A DNA stretch of 64,000 nucleotides from NCBI GenBank assembly GCA_011037195.1, contig JAAEAF010002355.1, forward strand, positions 1 to 64,000, written 5' to 3'. The position numbers and the translations under genes were made by a program. The notes under the pieces were generated by a model. The model ran no database searches, was not told the DNA's origin, and was given only the letters and a program-made list of their open reading frames with translations. Positions 61,901-64,000 of this stretch are shown piece after piece. This stretch comes from Triatoma infestans (lineage: Eukaryota > Arthropoda > Insecta > Hemiptera > Reduviidae). Each line of letters opens with the position of its first letter. Position 1 is the first letter of the stretch.

Positions 61901-63508
61901 GGCATAATATACGAGAGATAGAGCTCAATTTCTAAAAAAATATATATTTCTAATGAAAACTCAATTTTAAAAACTTGACATTATTAAAATTCTTCCTCAT
62001 ATAGCAATGAAAGATTGTAAAATATGCTTGAACAAAAAAAAAAAAAAATTGATGCGGTTGTAATAACTTATATTTGACACAGTTTTTCGGCAGTGTACTC
62101 TTCTTAATTATTACCTAGTTTTATTTAGAAGGTCCTCGCGTTGGTCTAGTGGCTAGCGCACTCGCTTTTCTTGCGAGAATTCATGGTTCGATTCGCGTGA
62201 GGGCAGGGTCGGTGTTGACCAGCATTGTGATAAAAAGTGGGAAACTGCAGTAGTAGCGCCCTACGTAGCGAAGACCGGAACTAAATGGCAGTGGGAACTG
62301 CGGCGTGCTTACCACACGGCACCTATTCAAGTCGCCGTCTGGCAAGCCTTGGCGCTGGTTTTTTTTTTTTTAAGAGCCATACGATAAAAATTAGAGAAAT
62401 AAAATGTCTATAATTAATGTTCCCTAAAATTCCCAAAAGAGATTTATACTAAAAAGAAATCGCTAAATAATCTCGCTGAAGCAGCAAAAAATACTTTACC
62501 CCCCCCATCCTTTTCTCTAATGTTTCAAGTATTATTAATTTGTTTTCAAAAATGTTTACTAGATATTTTAATTTTAGCATCATCAAAAATGTTATGAAAA
62601 AGCGTAAAAAAAGCCGTTCATTAGATTCGAAGATAACAACCAAATTTCTGCGCCAAAAATCGTCTGTAAATCTGTGTTGGAAAATATTTTCGTTTGCAAC
62701 GCTTTGATATAAAGAAGATTTTAAAATTAAAATTAAATTTCTACATATGCTCAACTCGCATAATTATAATGATTCCTCCTTATTTGTTGTGTTTGGTTCC
62801 GGAGAGCTGGAAAGCATCGAGACATATTTTCCGTATTAGCCTGCTTCTTTTTGTGGTCATCGACCGGTTTCGGGCGTTCGCCCATCATCAGGATGCATTT
62901 GTCAAACAGTGTGACAACATAGATTTGCACAGAGCAAATGAGTAACAACTAAATTTGCACTTTGCAAATCTATGTTATCCACTGTTTGACCAATGCAACC
63001 TGATGATGTGCGAACGCCCGAAACCGGTCGATGACCACAAAAAGAACCAGGCTAGCACGGAAAATACCTCTAATTCATTTCATTCTTATATAAAGAAGTA
63101 ACATCCTGCTTAGACGGGAGTCTTTGTGAACTAATTTTTATTCAGTGACAAAATAGCAATATATAAATTAAATGATAATTGAAAATTTAAATTTTACTAA
63201 CCTGCGCTAAGGTACATGCCGGACAATAGGGATCCAACCCAAGCGGTTTTCCCTTTTCCTTCTCCATAATAGTTTACAAATTCTCCTAGAAATACGCCAA
63301 AAGTGTAGGCAATACCGTCCACAATCATATTACACATAAAGGATGCGAATACTATAACCCAGCCGTATCCTCCATCCGGGGGAGGTGGTATGTCATGTAG
63401 CTCGCAGTAGGATAGTCCGTCAGCATCTTCACCAGGACTTAGATCATCCTCTGTCAGCCGGACACCCTCCTCCCCCCCGCCACCTCGATCAGAGCTCTCG
63501 CTCTCAGT
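49941..63508 (-). CDS. SLC16-family monocarboxylate transporter (5' end outside window)
   Basis: Predicted 12-helix plasma-membrane transporter of the monocarboxylate transporter group. Exons, 5' to 3': 63202-63508, 56450-56593, 56141-56346, 55722-56049, 53788-54146, 52947-53163, 52006-52181, 51700-51922, 49941-50356. All are GT-AG and in phase, giving 791 codons from the first in-window codon. The first exon starts at an acceptor (TTTACAG), so an upstream exon with the start codon lies to the right. The family signature DGGYGW is at residues 45-50, before helix 1. Helices 3-6 include [18 protein letters not shown] long loop of about 320 residues follows ([17 protein letters not shown] and on), then the C-terminal helices ([31 protein letters not shown]). 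An acidic tail ends ESVL, a class I PDZ-ligand pattern. The substrate cannot be told from sequence. Confidence 0.94.
51190..51330 (-). repeat. Repeat family F, hammerhead-like, inside a transporter intron
   Basis: The minus strand reads TTCCGAGGAAGGACACTAGA, GATGTCC and AAAACGTCGGTAGAATAATC. GGAC/GTCC could pair as helix II, and the order matches the other families with two core substitutions. Confidence 0.6.
52560..52870 (+). repeat. Repeat family A copy
   Basis: ACTACGATCGTGTCAAAATT, GAGTTTTTGCCGGAA and GAGAGTCTCTGGGTACGAAA match the family A head. It lies in a transporter intron. Confidence 0.7.
55391..55461 (-). CDS. Candidate alternative exon of the transporter
   Basis: Between a CATGGCAG acceptor and a good GTAAAG donor, the minus strand is open in one frame as [18 protein letters not shown], then EKDLTG, which looks like real protein. 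However, the incoming phase from the exon at 55722-56049 would use another frame and hit a TAG. The flanking exons join in frame without it. It may be a poison exon, an alternative exon with another acceptor, or chance. Confidence 0.2.
56759..58058 (+). mobile_element. Dead mariner element
   Basis: Terminal inverted repeats of about 28 bp with four mismatches lie at 56768-56795 and 58025-58052 (shared core AAAAGTTCTC and GCCTAG). TA dinucleotides lie at 56757-56758 and 58059-58060. The transposase starts at 56939 ([20 protein letters not shown]) but hits TGA near 57050. Later frames show [56 protein letters not shown] and [17 protein letters not shown]. The first catalytic Asp is Val (GTT at 57410-57412), while the HQDN and SPDL aspartates remain. 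Several frameshifts break it. It lies in the 6.6-kb first transporter intron. Confidence 0.9.
58295..58960 (+). repeat. Repeat family A copy with body units
   Basis: TTTACTTTCTCTTACTCCTA, GCGATCGTGTCAAATTTT, GGAAGTACTAC and the body segments AGTGCGTTTTTACTGAACAG and TTTCGGGTGGAGAGGATG match family A. The copy begins about 240 bp downstream of the mariner element. Confidence 0.8.
58970..61550. other. AT-rich part of the first transporter intron
   Basis: No exon, RNA gene or recognisable element is visible. Confidence 0.5.
61560..62010 (-). repeat. Repeat family A copy
   Basis: Reverse orientation. Minus-strand pieces such as GAGTTTTCATTAG, ATTCTCAAAAATGGCTC and CTTTGTATAT-like body segments match family A loosely. 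It is diverged. Confidence 0.55.
62130..62372 (+). mobile_element. tRNA-derived SINE (family S3) with cloverleaf-like head
   Basis: The head resembles a tRNA. CCTCGCG at 62134 can pair with CGTGAGG about 70 bases on as an acceptor stem. GGTCTAGTGGCTAGCG serves as D arm and A box, CTCGC-TTTTCTT-GCGAG as anticodon arm (UUC, Glu-like), and GGTTCGATTCG as B box. The T stem pairs poorly, so a working tRNA is unlikely. A body of about 160 bp follows (GTGTTGACCAGCATTGTG, GCGCCCTACGTAGCG, CAAGTCGCCGTCTGGCAAG), ending in a T run near 62360. It differs from S1. Confidence 0.75.
62826..63070. repeat. Palindromic element, family B, with best-preserved hammerhead-like core
   Basis: Two inverted arms of about 110 bp (62830-62940 and 62955-63068) run from TTTTCCGT(A/G)-TAGCCTG at the outside to TTTGC/GCAAA near the centre. 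The left arm (minus strand, 62857-62896) holds a complete hammerhead-like arrangement; the right arm (plus strand, about 62994-63035) is the same with two changes. It lies in the first transporter intron. Relatives are at 15100 and 26337. Confidence 0.8.
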
Positions 63509-63639
63509 CTGTAAACAAAACAAATAATATTTTATGTTAATATATTTAATAAAGATATATATGTTATGCATAGTAGCATTTAAGATTAGTTTTTGATAAT
63601 TCTGATACAAGATTTTTATTTTGAAATATATTTTCAGTC

Positions 63640-64000
63640 TTAATCCATTTTTTTCTTAAGAAACTGTCAAATTTTTAAAATTTAGTTTTCGGTAATCCAA
63701 AGTTACGGAAAAAAAATGTTAAGCGAATAGTCTGAAGTGAACAAAACATCTCAAAAATAAATAAGTAAATAAATTGCAGAAAGCTGAAGCTTCATGTTCT
63801 GTTTAGGCACCACTACCGCTGTCCATTTGACAATAAGGTTTTGGACCAAAATTCATCAACAGGAAACAAAACCATCCAGTTCTTGGCAATTTTTTCCAAA
63901 ATAGTTCCAACGATTTCCTTTTTTTTTCATAAAAGCCTATCACTTTTATTTGAAGCATTTTTGTCAGGCAATATTGAATTTTTAGGAACTAGCTAAGTTA
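63640..64000 (+). repeat. Repeat family A copy, cut by the window edge
   Basis: AAACTGTCAAATTTTTAAAA, TTAGTTTTCGGTAATCC and later CCAACGATTTCC, TTTGAAGCATTTTTGTCAGG match family A body segments. It continues beyond 64000. Confidence 0.6.

Noticed and set aside
62134..62205. Functional tRNA-Glu gene
   Set aside because: T stem does not pair, position 37 is unusual, and a SINE-type body follows directly; treated as a SINE head.

Overview
The window is nuclear DNA of an animal, almost certainly an insect. Protein-coding genes are split by GT-AG introns, the DNA is strongly AT-rich, and the encoded proteins look like insect or animal orthologues. Interspersed repeats of arthropod type fill the introns and spacers. 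A hemipteroid insect is a plausible guess, but I cannot name the species. There is no prokaryotic sequence, CRISPR array or rRNA gene.

Layout. (1) At 1502-1643 (-) lies the first coding exon of a clathrin-assembly adaptor (PICALM/AP180, fly lap). It diverges from cyclin K (2309-11268, +; six exons, 374 aa), with 665 bp of shared upstream DNA. (2) At 11.4-21.4 kb there is AT-rich spacer with repeats. (3) At 21.4-35.2 kb (-) lies an orthologue of Pez/PTPN14/PTPN21. Twenty-one exons join in frame to 996 codons: a FERM domain, a long proline-rich linker with a PPPPY motif, and a C-terminal tyrosine-phosphatase domain. I could not find its last exon. (4) At 35.2-49.9 kb there is intergenic DNA with LINE fragments, including one GC-rich R1-like LINE copy with a 13-bp target duplication. 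(5) From 49.9 to 63.5 kb (-) lies an SLC16-type monocarboxylate transporter. Nine in-frame exons give 791 codons; the 5' exon lies beyond the right edge.

The genes form no pathway. They are housekeeping or signalling genes side by side: endocytosis, transcription elongation, junction/Hippo scaffolding and metabolite transport.

Most notable observations. First, the phosphatase domain of Pez has lost two catalytic motifs: the P-loop reads HCSTGVGPT (Arg to Pro) and the WPD loop reads WGH. This predicts a pseudophosphatase. Second, several unrelated repeat families carry the same hammerhead-ribozyme-like core (CUGANGA, one extra base, helix II, GAA, a very short palindromic helix III, C). Two or three of these families sit in long palindromes. 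Third, an R1-like LINE has inserted exactly into one of these motifs. There are also tRNA-derived SINEs (one with a perfect 11-bp target duplication), a dead mariner element, and an isolated primer-binding site matching tRNA-Pro.
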